The notes under the pieces are model-generated. The model saw only the letters and a list, made by a program, of their open reading frames with translations. It made no database searches and was not told the origin of the DNA. The translations under genes and the position numbers were made by a program. Of a stretch of 64,000 nucleotides of DNA, positions 44,480-56,190 are shown one piece after another (position 1 is the first letter of the stretch; every line of letters starts with the position of its first letter). Source of the DNA: Lutraria lutraria (lineage: Eukaryota > Mollusca > Bivalvia > Venerida > Mactridae). The stretch covers positions 27,173,561-27,237,560 of the forward strand of contig OZ026841.1 of the NCBI GenBank assembly GCA_964023205.1, in the 5' to 3' direction.

Positions 44480-46600
44480 TACTGATTTACGTCTTCTATC
44501 GCTTTTGATTTATAGATGCAGTATTCAATTTGACTTAATAGAATGATATTGATAGTTTCGTAATATCTGTATTTTATTTTATATCCAATGACAATATTAT
44601 CTAGAGAGTTTATTTTGTTATTTATTCCTATATTTGAAAATAGTTCATTCATTTTTGTCCAAAAGGATGTTAAGTATGGACATGTTAGGAAGAAATGATT
44701 GTTATTTTCAATTTGGCCGCAGTAGTAACAATTGGGGGAATCCAGTATTTTCCATTTATGGAGATTCTCGTTTGTAGCAATAATGTTGTTTAATATTTTG
44801 TATTTAAGTGTTTTACTTTTGTATCAATAATAGTTTTATGTAAAAAGTGATAGACACTATGCCAATTAATGTTCTTTTTTAAAGCTACGTTCCCAATAGT
44901 TGTGAAGATATGGGTTTTCCTTATTCCTTTTAATTAGTTCTGTATAATAATCTTTACTTTTATTCAGTTTATTAAAACTTTCTAGGCGTACATTTATATT
45001 TGTTTTAACTGAAGTTTTCATTGAGTGAAAAGAACTAATTTCAATTTTCCATGTAAGAGGTATAGCATTTTTAATTATCTCAACTTCTGAGATCCAATTA
45101 GTTTTAGACTTTAATCGGTTGTAGATTAACTCTGAATTTATGTTACCTTTTCTATCAATAATATCGTTAACAAATATAATGTTTGAATTAATCCAAGATT
45201 TAAATAGTAAACATTTGCCATATAGTTTGATATGTTGATTACCCCAAAGTATTTGGTTTCTGATATTGAAGAAAGCAAGTGATTCTTTTTTAGTTTTGGT
45301 ATTGTAAATTCATTCCATACATTAATAATATTTATGTAGAATTGTGGTAAGGGTATAAGGGGTTTTGGAATAGATTTATAATGTCTAGGTTCATATTAAA
45401 AATCATTAAGTTTTTACCAAATTGGTTTAATAGGGTTTGTGGTATGATTTTCCAGTTTGCATGGTTATTGTTCTTTAAATTTTGAATCCATTTTAATTTC
45501 AGGGATTTATCGTAATTGTCTATGTCTATCATGTTTAATCCTCCATCTTACTTATTTTTATATAAAATTGATCTTTTTATTTTCTCTTTTTTTTATTGTC
45601 CCAGAGAAACGAAAAGAAAAGTTTTTTTACGCTTTTGGTTATTTGTTGCGGAGTAACTAAGGAGTGTATTAAATATGTTAATTTAGGTACATTGTAGTAT
45701 TAGACTTTTTAAGACTGTTATTTTCCCTAATAAGGTTAACTTTCGTTTTTGCCATGATTGTATTAAGTTTTGATTACAAATCCGCATTCATGTCTATTAT
45801 TTCCGTAGTAAGTATTATTTTTTGATCTGCCGATCCACAGTCCTAACGTTTTGTTTTTATTTACTTTCAGGCCTCAGTAATTGCCAAAGGCATGTATTAT
45901 TTTTATAGAATTGATTACATCATCTTGATTTTTTACGAACAAAGTAGTATCATCAGCTAACTGTGTGATTTTTATATGTTGCGAGTTTTCTGTATTATTT
46001 GTTTGATTAACTTTTATTCCTTCAATTAATTCGTCTTTTCTTATTTGGATTGCCATCACTTCTACAACTATGATGAATAAAAGCGCTGATAGTGGACACC
46101 CTTGTCGTACTCCTCGATGTATTTTAAAAAAACGTGAGCTCCATTGCAACCATTGTTCATTAAACAAGATGAAATGTTGTTATAAAGAACTTGTACCCAT
46201 TTGATAAAAGAATCTTGAAATCCAAATTTTTAAGTGTGTGTAATAAAAATGTCCACTCAACAGTATCGAAGGCTTTTTTAAAATCTAGATATGATATGGC
46301 ACCTGTTCTTTATTGGTTGAATCAGTATAGTCAATAATATCTTGTATTTGTCTTATGTTGTATCCTATGTTTCTATTTTTAATAAAGCCTTGCTGGTAAT
46401 GGGAGATTATTTTAGGCAGTACTCACTGTAAACGGTTTGATAGCACTTTTGCCGCTATTTTGTAGTCAGTGTTTAGAAGGGAAATCGGCGCCAGTTTTCA
46501 ATATTTTCAGACTCTCCCTTTTTATATATTAATGAGAAGACGCTTTGTTTTTGTGTAAAGGAGAGTTGCCCTTTATCGAAACCGTCATTTAGCGAATTAA
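44480..46600 (-). mobile_element. LINE-2: 5'-truncated L1/Tx1-like retrotransposon, broken ORF2
   Basis: On the minus strand, from high to low coordinates: HYQQGFIKNRNIGYNIRQIQ (~46405-46345), RT motif A YLDFKKAFDTVEW (~46290-46252), frame slips, then an open frame 46167-45874 with GVRQGCPLSALLF and the catalytic ITQLADDTTLFV (Asp pair at 45957-45949 intact). A connection region follows, then ENLHKWKILDSPNCYYCGQI with NNNHFFLTCP (~44780-44660), the C-x2-C-x7-H-x4-C knuckle of such LINEs. LADD with a C-terminal CCHC and this spacing fits the L1/Tx1 group. Endonuclease and ORF1 are absent. Several stops and slips make it inactive. Confidence 0.85.
45874..46167 (-). pseudogene. LINE-2 reverse-transcriptase palm fragment
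   Basis: Open for 97 codons. Contains IHRGVRQGCPLSALLFIIVV (motif B region) and KITQLADDTTLF (motif C with both catalytic Asp), then NQDDVINSIKIIHAFGNY. The frame stops at 45874 but homology goes on in other frames to ~44480, and upstream to motif A. It is part of the decayed ORF2 and not a separate gene. Confidence 0.85.
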
Positions 46601-46604
46601 CAAC

Positions 46605-47985
46605 TAGATTTTACTGTTCTTATTCTTCTTACCAACATAGTATTACACACTGTTTTTTTTAATTACTGTTCTTGTATTACACTCATCATTTTATATGTTG
46701 TAATTATATAATTGCTGATTAAACAAAGTTTGAGATACAAGTGTTTTTTCTTTCTTTAAAAGGCACCCTCATATGCTTACATCAATGCTTTTGTTTTGTT
46801 TTCCATTATGCTCCTACAGTACTAACTACTTTTTCCTGTATTTTACTTGAATGTGTTGTTAAATAGATATTGATAATAATAGATAAATTTTAACAGTTGG
46901 TTGTCATGAATAAAAAAACACAATTTGTAGAAGGTTGTACAATGACATTTCAGTCTTCTTTCTAATAAAGTTTATGTATATTTACTTGCAAAGAGTGCAG
47001 ATATCTAGAAATACATTGATATCAACTTCTGATGAAAATGAGAAAATTAAGAAAACTTGTTTGAATTTATTCTAGAAATTTAAAAGAAAGTATCTGCATT
47101 TCATTTGCAAGTTGGTATAGTGTTTACAATTAAGTACATTATTAAGTACGTTCTATTCAGCTGTCTGACTGACTTGGACAAACTGTATGATAAACATGCA
47201 ATAATACTGATGATTACTGCATCTCTTAGCCTTCTATTAACAAGTGTTTAACTTAATCAGAAGACATACACATCATGATCATCCTACACTAAATAGAGTT
47301 TACCTTAACTTTTCCTGTTTCTGTTCAAGATGATAAAAAGTGAATTATTCTCCTATGAAGATGAATGATACTATTTGAATGAAAGGCTGTTTATTCTTAC
47401 ATGCTCGATGAACAGTGAATACCTTATACATGTAATTATATAGTATGAATGGTTATGTCTAAATTGAAAAGTTAAGCACTATTAGCTGGTTGGTCAGTAA
47501 GCAGTGATTACATGTGTGAAGTATGGATGGTACAGTCAAAATTGAAAAGGCTAGAAACACTGTGCTTCAAACCCCCAACAGGGATATAAAAGGCAGGTAT
47601 TGGCTAGTGGGTGGTTTCCCTTGATTTTTAAACTGTTTTCAGCCCAGAGAGAGATTATTTCAAAAAACTGATATTAAATGGTGTTTTTAATCACTGATGA
47701 AGCAAAATGATTCCTTTATTAGTCCAGATAAGAAACTTCAAAATGTATGAAGATTTAGGTTCTTATATTTTCAAAACAATTTATAACAGAAATTCAAATT
47801 TGAATTAGAGGGAGGAGTTTATATGGTTTAAACCCATCGTCTGCTTCAGCTATTTATAGATTCAGTACAGAAAATCAGCTTTCACTGTATGTCCGATAGT
47901 CTGATCGGAAGTTGATCCTTTAAAAGTTTTCAGTCAGTCATTGAAGTAACAGTGATAACTCCTGTCTTAAAAGATGCTTCACTGT
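46605..47985. other. No supported feature
   Basis: AT-rich DNA; no recognised repeats or exons. Confidence 0.4.
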
Positions 47986-47989
47986 TTCA

Positions 47990-49587
47990 AGGTGACTGGT
48001 AACTTTCAATGGCAATCCCCACTTCAGCACTTTCAGTGCTTTGATTTTAAATGTAAACATTACAATGTGACATGCATCCAAGACACTCGCTTCACTGAAA
48101 AAGGACAAACTTATTACTAGATCCATGTGGGGTCATGAAAGTTATTTTAGTAACTACAATTCACAATCAGGAGGCGTAGCAATTTTAATTAATAACAATT
48201 TTGATTTTATCTTTAAAGAGATAGAAAGTGATCAGAATGGAAATCTGATTATTTTACACTTTAAAACTTATGACATTGATATTTTGCATATATGGCCCTA
48301 ATAAAGATGACCAACATTTTATAATGTAATCAGTGATAAAATATCTAAAATTGAGAATAATTGTATAATAGAGATTTCAATTAGTTATGTGTCCTGAAAT
48401 GGATTATTTTAATTATATTCATGTAAATAACCCTAATTCCAGGGTAAAAGTTCTTGAAATTATGAGTGAATATGACCTTGTAGATTGTTGAAGAGATGAA
48501 CATTTAGAAGAAAAGAAGTTTACATGGTTTAAAAAGAATCCTGTTAAGCAGGCAGGACTTGACTTTTTCTTGATATCAAATGTTTTACTTAATAAAATTA
48601 ATATCAATAAAAATTAATAAAATCAACAGATATATTACCTGGATATAGAACTGATCATGCCTTAGTTACATACATTAAGCTTATAATTAGAAAAAGTAGA
48701 TAAAGGCTCATCATATTAGAAATTTAATGATTCTCTTCTTAGAGATATAAACTATATGAGAAAGGTTAAAGATAACATAAATAGAGTTAAATAACAATTA
48801 ATATGCTGCAAATATTCAACTAAGTAATCTCCCTTTAGAAAACATTCGCAATAAAGATATTTCATTTGACATCAATGATAGATTATTCTATGAAACTTTA
48901 TTATTAGAAATAGCAGGTTGAACCATTTCTTTTGCAACATACAAAAAAAAGCTTGAAATTAATAAACAGTTACAGTTCATTAAAGAAATTGATGAATTAA
49001 GTCAAAGTAATTCTGACTTAATTGAAAATAAAAAGAAAGAACTATATACTTTCTGACAAAAAATTCTTGAAGGAAAAATGATCAGAGCTAGTGCTAAATG
49101 GATCCATGAAGGTGAAAAACCTACTAATTATCTATGTAATCTAAAAAACAGAAATTTTGTGTCAAAAACAATGAACAAATCATACTCAAAATCTGGTGAA
49201 CTTTTGACAAACATGAGGACATTGTAACACAGGAAACTAAGAATCATTATAAGACTTTATACTCTGAACATCCAGTTCAAAACTTTGACCCACAATTATT
49301 TTTTCATGTAAATATTCCAAAATTGTCAATGGAAGAGAAAGTTTCTTTAGAAACTAAATTGTCAAACTATGAAATGTTGTGTAGCCTAAAAAAATGAAAA
49401 ACAATTTAGCTCCAGGTAGCTCTCCATGGCTTCACTACTTCTTTTTTCGAATTCTTTTGGATTGACATTGATGATTTTTTAGTTAGGTCCATTAATGAAG
49501 CTTTTGATAATGATGACATCTTTGTATCATTTAAACAAGGTGTGATAACCTGTATTCCAAAAGGCAATAAGGATAAACTATATTTAA
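47990..49587 (+). mobile_element. LINE-3: L1/Tx1-like ORF2 fragment, ended by a GAGGGCC element
   Basis: Plus strand, in shifting frames: endonuclease KHYNVTCIQDTRFTEKG (~48055-48105), SGGVAILINNNFDF (48168-48210), IYGPNKDDQHF, KKFTWFKKNPVKQAGLDFFL (48518-48575) and GYRTDHALVTYI. A helical linker to ~49080 follows, then WIHEGEKPTNYLCNLKNRNF and RT approach ITCIPKGNKDKLYL (49545-49587). Homology stops where AGAGGGCCAAGATGGCCC begins at 49591, and no RT continuation is seen on the far side of that element. Many stops and slips; inactive. 5' end truncated inside the endonuclease. Confidence 0.75.
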
Positions 49588-50030
49588 ATGAGAGGGCCAA
49601 GATGGCCCTTGATCGCTCACCTGAGAACAAAGTCACTATAATTAATGACCGGATTTTATGTAAATTTTGATATCAAAACCAACAATGAAGGTATAATACT
49701 GTTAAACAAGCTAGAACATAGCAAATTTTCTAATCCAAGGGCCCATAACTCTTGAAGTTGTGATTTGATTCCACCCATAACTAAATTTGTCCAAGACCGT
49801 AAGGTCATACACATTCATTGTAAATATGATTAGGATCGGTGAATAAATGAATGCCCTACAGTGTAAAAAAGCTGAAATATAGCAAATTTTCAAAGTCAAG
49901 GGCCCATAGCTCTTGAAGTTCTGGTCCGATTCCGTCCATAATCAAACTTGGCCAAGATCTTTTGGTTATACACATTTACTGAAAATATCATTAAGATTGG
50001 TGAATAAATGAATGCGCTAGAGGGTAAGTT
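49588..50030. repeat. GAGGGCC-family element, core type A, right end missing
   Basis: AGAGGGCCAAGATGGCCC … CGCTCACCTGAG, then two modules with AGCAAATTTTCTAATCCAAG, CATAACTCTTGAAG and GGTCATACACATTCATTG, ~161 bp apart. It is closest to the 24503 element. It ends near GCGCTAGAGGGTAAG without the CGATCCTAAAAGCTCACC tail. Confidence 0.85.
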
Positions 50031-50034
50031 AAAA

Positions 50035-50860
50035 AACAATGAAGCCTTTTGAAAATATCCATATTTCTATTATCTGAAATGGAAAACTTGTGTTTTATAT
50101 GCTCCTGAGACTGTAGTGCACAGTGCTTTAATGTTCTGTAAAGTTTCATCCCATTATGACAATCCATTTTTCAATGATTAGTAAAAAACCTCCCAAAAAT
50201 GTCCCAAATGTACGGGTTTGGCATGACATTGAAAAAAAACAACATCTTCTATCTTTAATTACTTTAATCCTACATAATATTTGAAGAAAAGGGTTTCAGT
50301 ATGTCAAAGTAGAATGACTTGGCTTTTCGTGCTGTAAAGTTCCAATAGCATAAATGAATACTTTTTTTTGCATTGACTCCTAGAGATAATAAGGGGTTCA
50401 TTCTTATTTTCCTTAAAGAATTGCAAAGAGACATCTTTCTACTCATAGTTTCACTTTATTCCATCTATTTTAGAGAGAGTAATACATGTACTTCCATTCA
50501 GTAAGTCAATTAATCACATACCCGTGCCGTTTTGGCCGTGCAGTAAATACGATATGGGCCGAGCATATAATCTTAAATGAAGTCACTTTGTGACGTCATG
50601 AACTTGATGAAGCATAGACATTAATTTGTACATGTTTTTTTTCAAAATTATAACTTCACAGAAGTAATGTTGAATTGATTTTAACAATTTAAGTAAGCAA
50701 AGAAATTGTTTACATCGTTAGATATGTTCACACAGTTATTATTTATAACTATTTTTTGTGCGCCTGATTAAAAAGCCTTATTACGCATGTGTCACTCTTT
50801 TGTTATTAGTAGCAATGTCAAACAGGTTTGTTGGTTTTTGCCGTATTTTTAGGGTATGTG
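50035..50860. other. No supported feature
   Basis: AT-rich DNA; nothing recognised. Confidence 0.4.
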
Positions 50861-50865
50861 ATAAA

Positions 50866-51022
50866 AAGAATATTAAATTTGTGTATAGATTTCATCTTGA
50901 ATTCATGAAACTCGTTGAATAAAACAGTATGAAGCTCGTCAGAGGCTAGCTTCATACAATTTTATACAACTCATTCAATAAATTCAATACAGAATCCACG
51001 CTCATTTAATATCCTTTATATG
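50866..51022. mobile_element. Palindromic MITE (~157 bp)
   Basis: GTATGAAGCT (50929-50938) and AGCTTCATAC sit near the centre. AGAATATTAAATTTGTGTAT, ATTCATGAAACTCGTTGAAT on the left pair with ATTCAATAAATTCAATACAG and CGCTCATTTAATATCCTT on the right. The arms are imperfect but extend nearly to both ends. Confidence 0.6.
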
Positions 51023-51024
51023 TA

Positions 51025-51840
51025 TTTGAACATAATATCAAAGGATTTTTCACTAAATGTCTTAAAAGGTAAACTTATTATCATATGAGTGACGTTGGTC
51101 AAAATTGTCCCACAGTGTACAAAACAGAAAGTAGCAATCAATTTTTTTTTGTCCCTGAATAGTTTTGACTAATGTTTGCTTTCTTACAAAGATAAAGCCC
51201 CATCAAATCTGCAAAAACATGGATTTGACCAAGAAATTTGATTTGAGCTTTTGGTGTCCTAAAATGTGTTGTCCCACAGTGTACAAGATTTTGATTAATA
51301 GGTGTCAATGCTATGAAATGTACATGACATGTAAGGAAAGATTGATATATTCAATTTAAATATTTTGCATATCTGCTGTTAGGGCTGTATGATATTGAAA
51401 TAGTTTGACCCAGTGTTGTTGTTTTTTTTGCATACTAGTATCCTGTTTCTGAGCACTTAAAAATAGTTTGGCTTTCATTCGATGGGTCAGTAACTTCTCC
51501 ATAGACGTATATTGTGTGTATGCATGCATTTGCAATAATCTACCACTGATGTATGTGTTTTGTGCCTTTTTGACATTATCTTGATATTATATGTAAATGT
51601 TAAGTCAGTCCAATAGTGTACTGGTTAAAAATATTTGCATGGGCACAAATAATATCGGTACATTTCTCTTATTTGATTTGTAATATCGCCCCAACAGATC
51701 TTTCAGTACTTTGATTATACAAGATGATACATCTGAAAGACAAAATATTAACTCCATGTTATCATTAGAATAGTTCTAAAACAATTTTGTTAAAGAAAAC
51801 TGTTATTTCCCATCAAATTCTGTCAAAAGACCTAAGTATA
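51025..51840. other. No supported feature
   Basis: AT-rich DNA. TGTCCCACAGTGTACAA is repeated at 51107-51122 and 51271-51287 and TGTTCCACAGTGTAC at 54608-54622, hinting at a diverged tandem repeat now split by the 51843-54604 insertion. Confidence 0.4.
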
Positions 51841-51842
51841 TA

Positions 51843-54604
51843 CAGTAAAACCTCGATTATCCGAACACCGATTATCCGAATACACAGTATTATCTGAATA
51901 AAATCTACGGTCCTGATTACGTCTCTATATATTTCAACTACAACGAACCCCGGTTATAAGTATCGGATTTTACGAATACCTGGTGTAATCCGAATACATT
52001 ATTTGGTCCCTAAAGTTACGAATGCGCGTTTTTTCACACCTATTATTCGAAATCGTCAATTGATAACAATGGCTGATTGAGGATCAACTGTCATGTGACA
52101 AACAATGTGTAACATCAATTCATACACAAAGTGTGTCAACGGTTTAATTATCGTTAAGTTGACCATATTGTTTGTTACGATTTTATACTAATCGCGACAA
52201 ATATTTCACTGTGATCTCGTGTATAATAAATTAATATTCAATGTACATACCTGGTGATCTGTATGAAATTATTTGCATTTCAGCGTCATTCAAAATTTAA
52301 AACTCATTCGAACACAATTAAACAAAACTAACTAGAATATGATGATTTAATGAAAAAAATGTAACAAAAAAAACATCGCGTCTTCGATTCTTTAATTGTT
52401 TAGAATGTGACGATAGTGATGCCTAGGCGATCCTTAGTATGTGAAGTGAGAATGACATATTATTGTGTCGGATTGTGTTCTGCATAGTTCATAAAATTTA
52501 TGCGCGGGTATTTATTTAACAAGAATTATTGTTTCATTTGTTAACTCATATACATTCATAAACAAGAGGGCCATCATGGCCCTATAAATGCTCACCAGGA
52601 AAAAAGGACATTTGGAGACGAACATTGTTAAAATATTTCTAAACGAGTCCAAGTAAAATCCAGTGACCCTAAGGTCAGGGCCAATTTTTACCACAGGGCC
52701 ATAATAAATTTGGAAGAGGTCTGCTAGACAATACTACATACAAAATATCTTAACTCTAGGCCTTGTGGTTTCGGAGAAGATTTTTTAAATTTTCCTATAT
52801 AAGCCTAATGCTATATAAATCAAGTGACCCCCGGGCGGGGCCAATTTTGACCCTAAAGCAATAGTTTGAACAAACTTGGTAGAGGTCCACTAGACAATGC
52901 TACATACCAAATATCTTAGCTCTAGGCCTTGTGGTTTAGGAGAAGAAGATTTTTCAAATTTTCCTATATAAAATAGAATAAACCCCAGGGCAGGGCCAAT
53001 TTTGACCCCGGGGCCATAATTTGAACAAACTTGGTAGAGGTCCACTAGACAATGCCACATACATAATATCTAAGCTCTAGGCCTTGCGGTTTCGGAGAAG
53101 AAGATTTTAAAATTTTCCTTTATAAGTCTATATAAATCAAGTGACCCCCGGGGCGGACCAATTGTCACCCTAGGGCAATAATTTGAACAAACTTGGTAGA
53201 GGTTAACTAGACAATGCTATATGCCAAATATCTTAGCTCTACACCATGCGGTTTCGGAGAAGAAGATTTTTTTAATTTTCCTATATAAGTCTATATAAAT
53301 CAAGTGACCCCTGGGGCGGGGCCAATTTTCATCCTAGGGCAATAATTTGAACAAACTTGGTAGAGGTCCACTAGACAATGCTATATGCCAATTATCTTAG
53401 CTCTAGGCCTTGTGGTTTCGGAGAAGAAGATTTTTCAAATTTTCCTATATAAAATAGAATAAACCCCAGGGCAGGGCCAATTTTGACCCCGGGGCCATGA
53501 TTTGAACAAACTTGGTAGAGGTTAACTAGACAATGCTATATGCCAAATATCTTAGCTCTACACCATGCGGTTTCGGAGAAGAAGATTTTTAAAATTTTCC
53601 TTTATAAGTCTAAATAAATCAAGTGACCCCCGGGTCGGGGCTAATTTTAACCCTAGGGCAATAATTTGAACAAACTTGGTAGAGGTCCACTAGACAATGT
53701 TATATGCCAAATATCTTAGCTCTAGGCCTTGTGGTTTCGGAGAAGAAGATTTTTCAAACTTTCCTATATAAAATAGAATAAACCCCAGGGCAGGGCCAAT
53801 TTTGACCCCGGGGCCATAATTTGAACAATCTTGGTTGAGGTCCACTAGGTAATGCTGCACACTAAATATCAATGCTCTAGATCCTCTATAAGTCTATATA
53901 AATCAAGTGACCTCTGGGGCAGGGCAAATTTTGACCCTAGGGCAATAATTTTAACAAACTTGGTAGAGGTCCACTAGACTATGCTACACACCAAATATCA
54001 AAGCTCTAGGCATTATAGTTTTTGCCTATATAAGTCTATATTATAGTTAAATTTCCTATATAAGTCTATGTAAAATCAAGTTACCCCCGAGGCGGAGCCA
54101 ATTTTGACCCCAGGGGAATAATTTGAACAAACTTTGTAGAGTTCCATTAGACAATGCTACATACCAAATATCTCAGCTCTAGGCCCTGTGGTTTCGGACA
54201 AGAAGATTTTTTAAGTTTTTTCTATTTGTTGCCATAGCAACTTTGAAAGGGGACCACCCAAGGATCATTTCAGCAAAGTTTGGTTGCAATCGGAATAGGG
54301 GTGTAGGAGGAGATGTTGTTTTAAGTAAATATGGACGCCACTTCACGACGAACGACGCACGATGGACGATCACAAAAGCTCACCCTGAGCACATTCGTGC
54401 TCTGGTGAGCTAAAAAAAGGATAAATGATAAGTGCTTGTTTTACGAGTACATTTTATCATATTCTTATTATCAGAGACATAGATCTATGTCTCTGTTATT
54501 ATCACTCACGTAACGTCATGTTTGCATACGAGAGTTAACTCCCTTGCAATATTGTTAATGATTTTCCAGGGCCCAACAACATTCGAATAATCGGGGTTTT
54601 ACTG
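51843..54604. mobile_element. pogo/Tigger-like element with a nested GAGGGCC repeat
   Basis: TA|CAGTAAAACCTCGATTATCC at the left faces CGAATAATCGGGGTTTTACTG|TA at the right, and CGATTATCCGAA is repeated just inside the left end. Without the nested 52563-54415 repeat the element is ~910 bp. CAGT…AACCTCGATTATCCGAA is a characteristic pogo/Tigger TIR sequence. No transposase remains. Confidence 0.85.
52563..54415. repeat. GAGGGCC-family element, core type B, expanded; ~319-bp dimers
   Basis: Left end AACAAGAGGGCCATCATGGC … GCTCACCAG; right end GCTCACCCTGAGCAC … TGGTGAGCTAAAAAAAG. Eight or nine modules with anchor ACTTGGTAGAGG at 52875, 53030, 53192, 53356, 53511, 53675 and 53830 (spacing 155,162,164,155,164,155). 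Modules alternate between a TCTATATAAATCAAGTGACC type and an AAATAGAATAAACCCCAGGG type, so the duplicated unit is a ~319-bp dimer. Contains GTTGCCATAGCAAC at 54228-54241. Minus-strand frames are shadows. Confidence 0.9.
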
Positions 54605-55039
54605 TATGTTTGTTCCACAGTGTACTGAATACTTAAAGAAACATGCCGATCTTTTGAACAATGAAAACTTAACATATTTTGAAATTTTGTTTTAACAATA
54701 GGTATTTATCTTTGGTATACACCTTAAAGTTCTCAATAATAATGTTTTGCCCTCTTATAATGATACTGATAAGGCTGTATAAAAACTTTTAATGGTATAT
54801 ATGAAAAAATCCAAGCTTCTAAGTATAACAAGAACAACTATAACAAAACGTTATAGTTAGAAAGTTTTTTGTATGAAGTTGCTTTTTTCATAAAGGATAT
54901 TGACCATCTACTTTATTCAATACACATTTTGACAATCATGAGTATTTGACAAATTAATACATTCGTGTATATAGTTCACATGTACAAGATTTTGTACTTT
55001 TTGTACATGAATAAGCATTTTTTTCATTTAACCACTGAA

Positions 55040-55240
55040 TTTCATGAGCACAGATACAGGCTTAAAGAGATACAGAGCGGACACAAAATTAGCCAAATAT
55101 GACCCCTAAGTGTGACCTTGACCTTGAGCCTTCTGAAACATGCATTCTGCACATCGCCTCGATGAGGTGAACATTTGAGTCAAGTTTCTTCAAGATCCTT
55201 CGCAGGCTTAAAGAGTTGAGCCGATATCAAATTTTGCATA
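55040..55240. repeat. Dispersed repeat fragment (GACCTTGACCTTGAGCC type)
   Basis: AAGTGTGACCTTGACCTTGA, GCACATCGCCTCGATGAGGT and GGCTTAAAGAGTTGAGCC look like a module of a larger molluscan-type repeat. Only one copy is in the window, so the call rests on remembered appearance. Confidence 0.35.
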
Positions 55241-55244
55241 AAAC

Positions 55245-56190
55245 TTGATACTGATTTTTTGTAATTGTGAACTTTTTATTTCACAGCAATGTTTTATCTA
55301 ATCTGGTAAAGGAATGTATTCAAAAGTTTGTTTTACAAATTTCAACTTAAATGTACCCCTTTTTGCATTACTTATGACTGACAGAATGTGAATGGTTATC
55401 ATTGCTTATCCTTGCAGTAACTACTATGTTGCTTTAAATTTGATTAAAATAGTATGATTTTATCTACAAAACCAAACTTAACCTCATAAATGTATGCAAA
55501 TGTCATTATAATTACCGGTATGTCTTTTTAAAATTTCTAGTTTTTCTCTGTGAAAAAGTCATTTCTCATGTTTTGCCATGAAACAATAAAAAATGGGCAT
55601 AGTAATGTTAAGTATGTTTCGCACCCACGTAAGAATGTCATTTATTCTGGTTCCTATTTTATGAACAGGGCATATTTTGACAATTTATGTCCAATTTGTA
55701 AATTTTCTCAGTAGCTTAAACGCAAAAACAATAGAATCAATGCGCATTACACCAAAGACATGCTTAATTGGACTAATAAATGTTACATAAAGGAATGTTA
55801 ACCAACAATTTAGTTTTTAATGTTTTATTTTGTAACATGAATCTGTGAACTAACAATTAAACGAAGGTTAAGAACACGAAGAAATAAACATAACATATTC
55901 TTATGTTCATTGTGAATTTGCCTAACAAAGGAGAAAGCCATTTTCAACGTTACGGGATGGACAATTTTGTTACTGGAAGGAAAGAAGGTTAATTGTAAAG
56001 TGAGATTTAAATGACTTTTTTATTAACGAACAAGCAACGGTTGAATAAAGTCAGAATAACTGCCAACAGATTAAACTTTTTTGCAAATGTACATACATGA
56101 AGACAAATACATTACTTAGCTTATTGGAACGACATACAATCTGGTACTCACAGAACTATTAGTTACTTCAAAGAAAACACTTGAAATCAT
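55245..56190. other. No supported feature
   Basis: AT-rich DNA; nothing recognised. Confidence 0.4.

Noticed and set aside
53690..53872. Minus-strand frames with VKIGPALGFILFYIGK (also at 25510 and 61035)
   Set aside because: The same peptide recurs because the GAGGGCC type-B module recurs; no start, stop or splice consistency.
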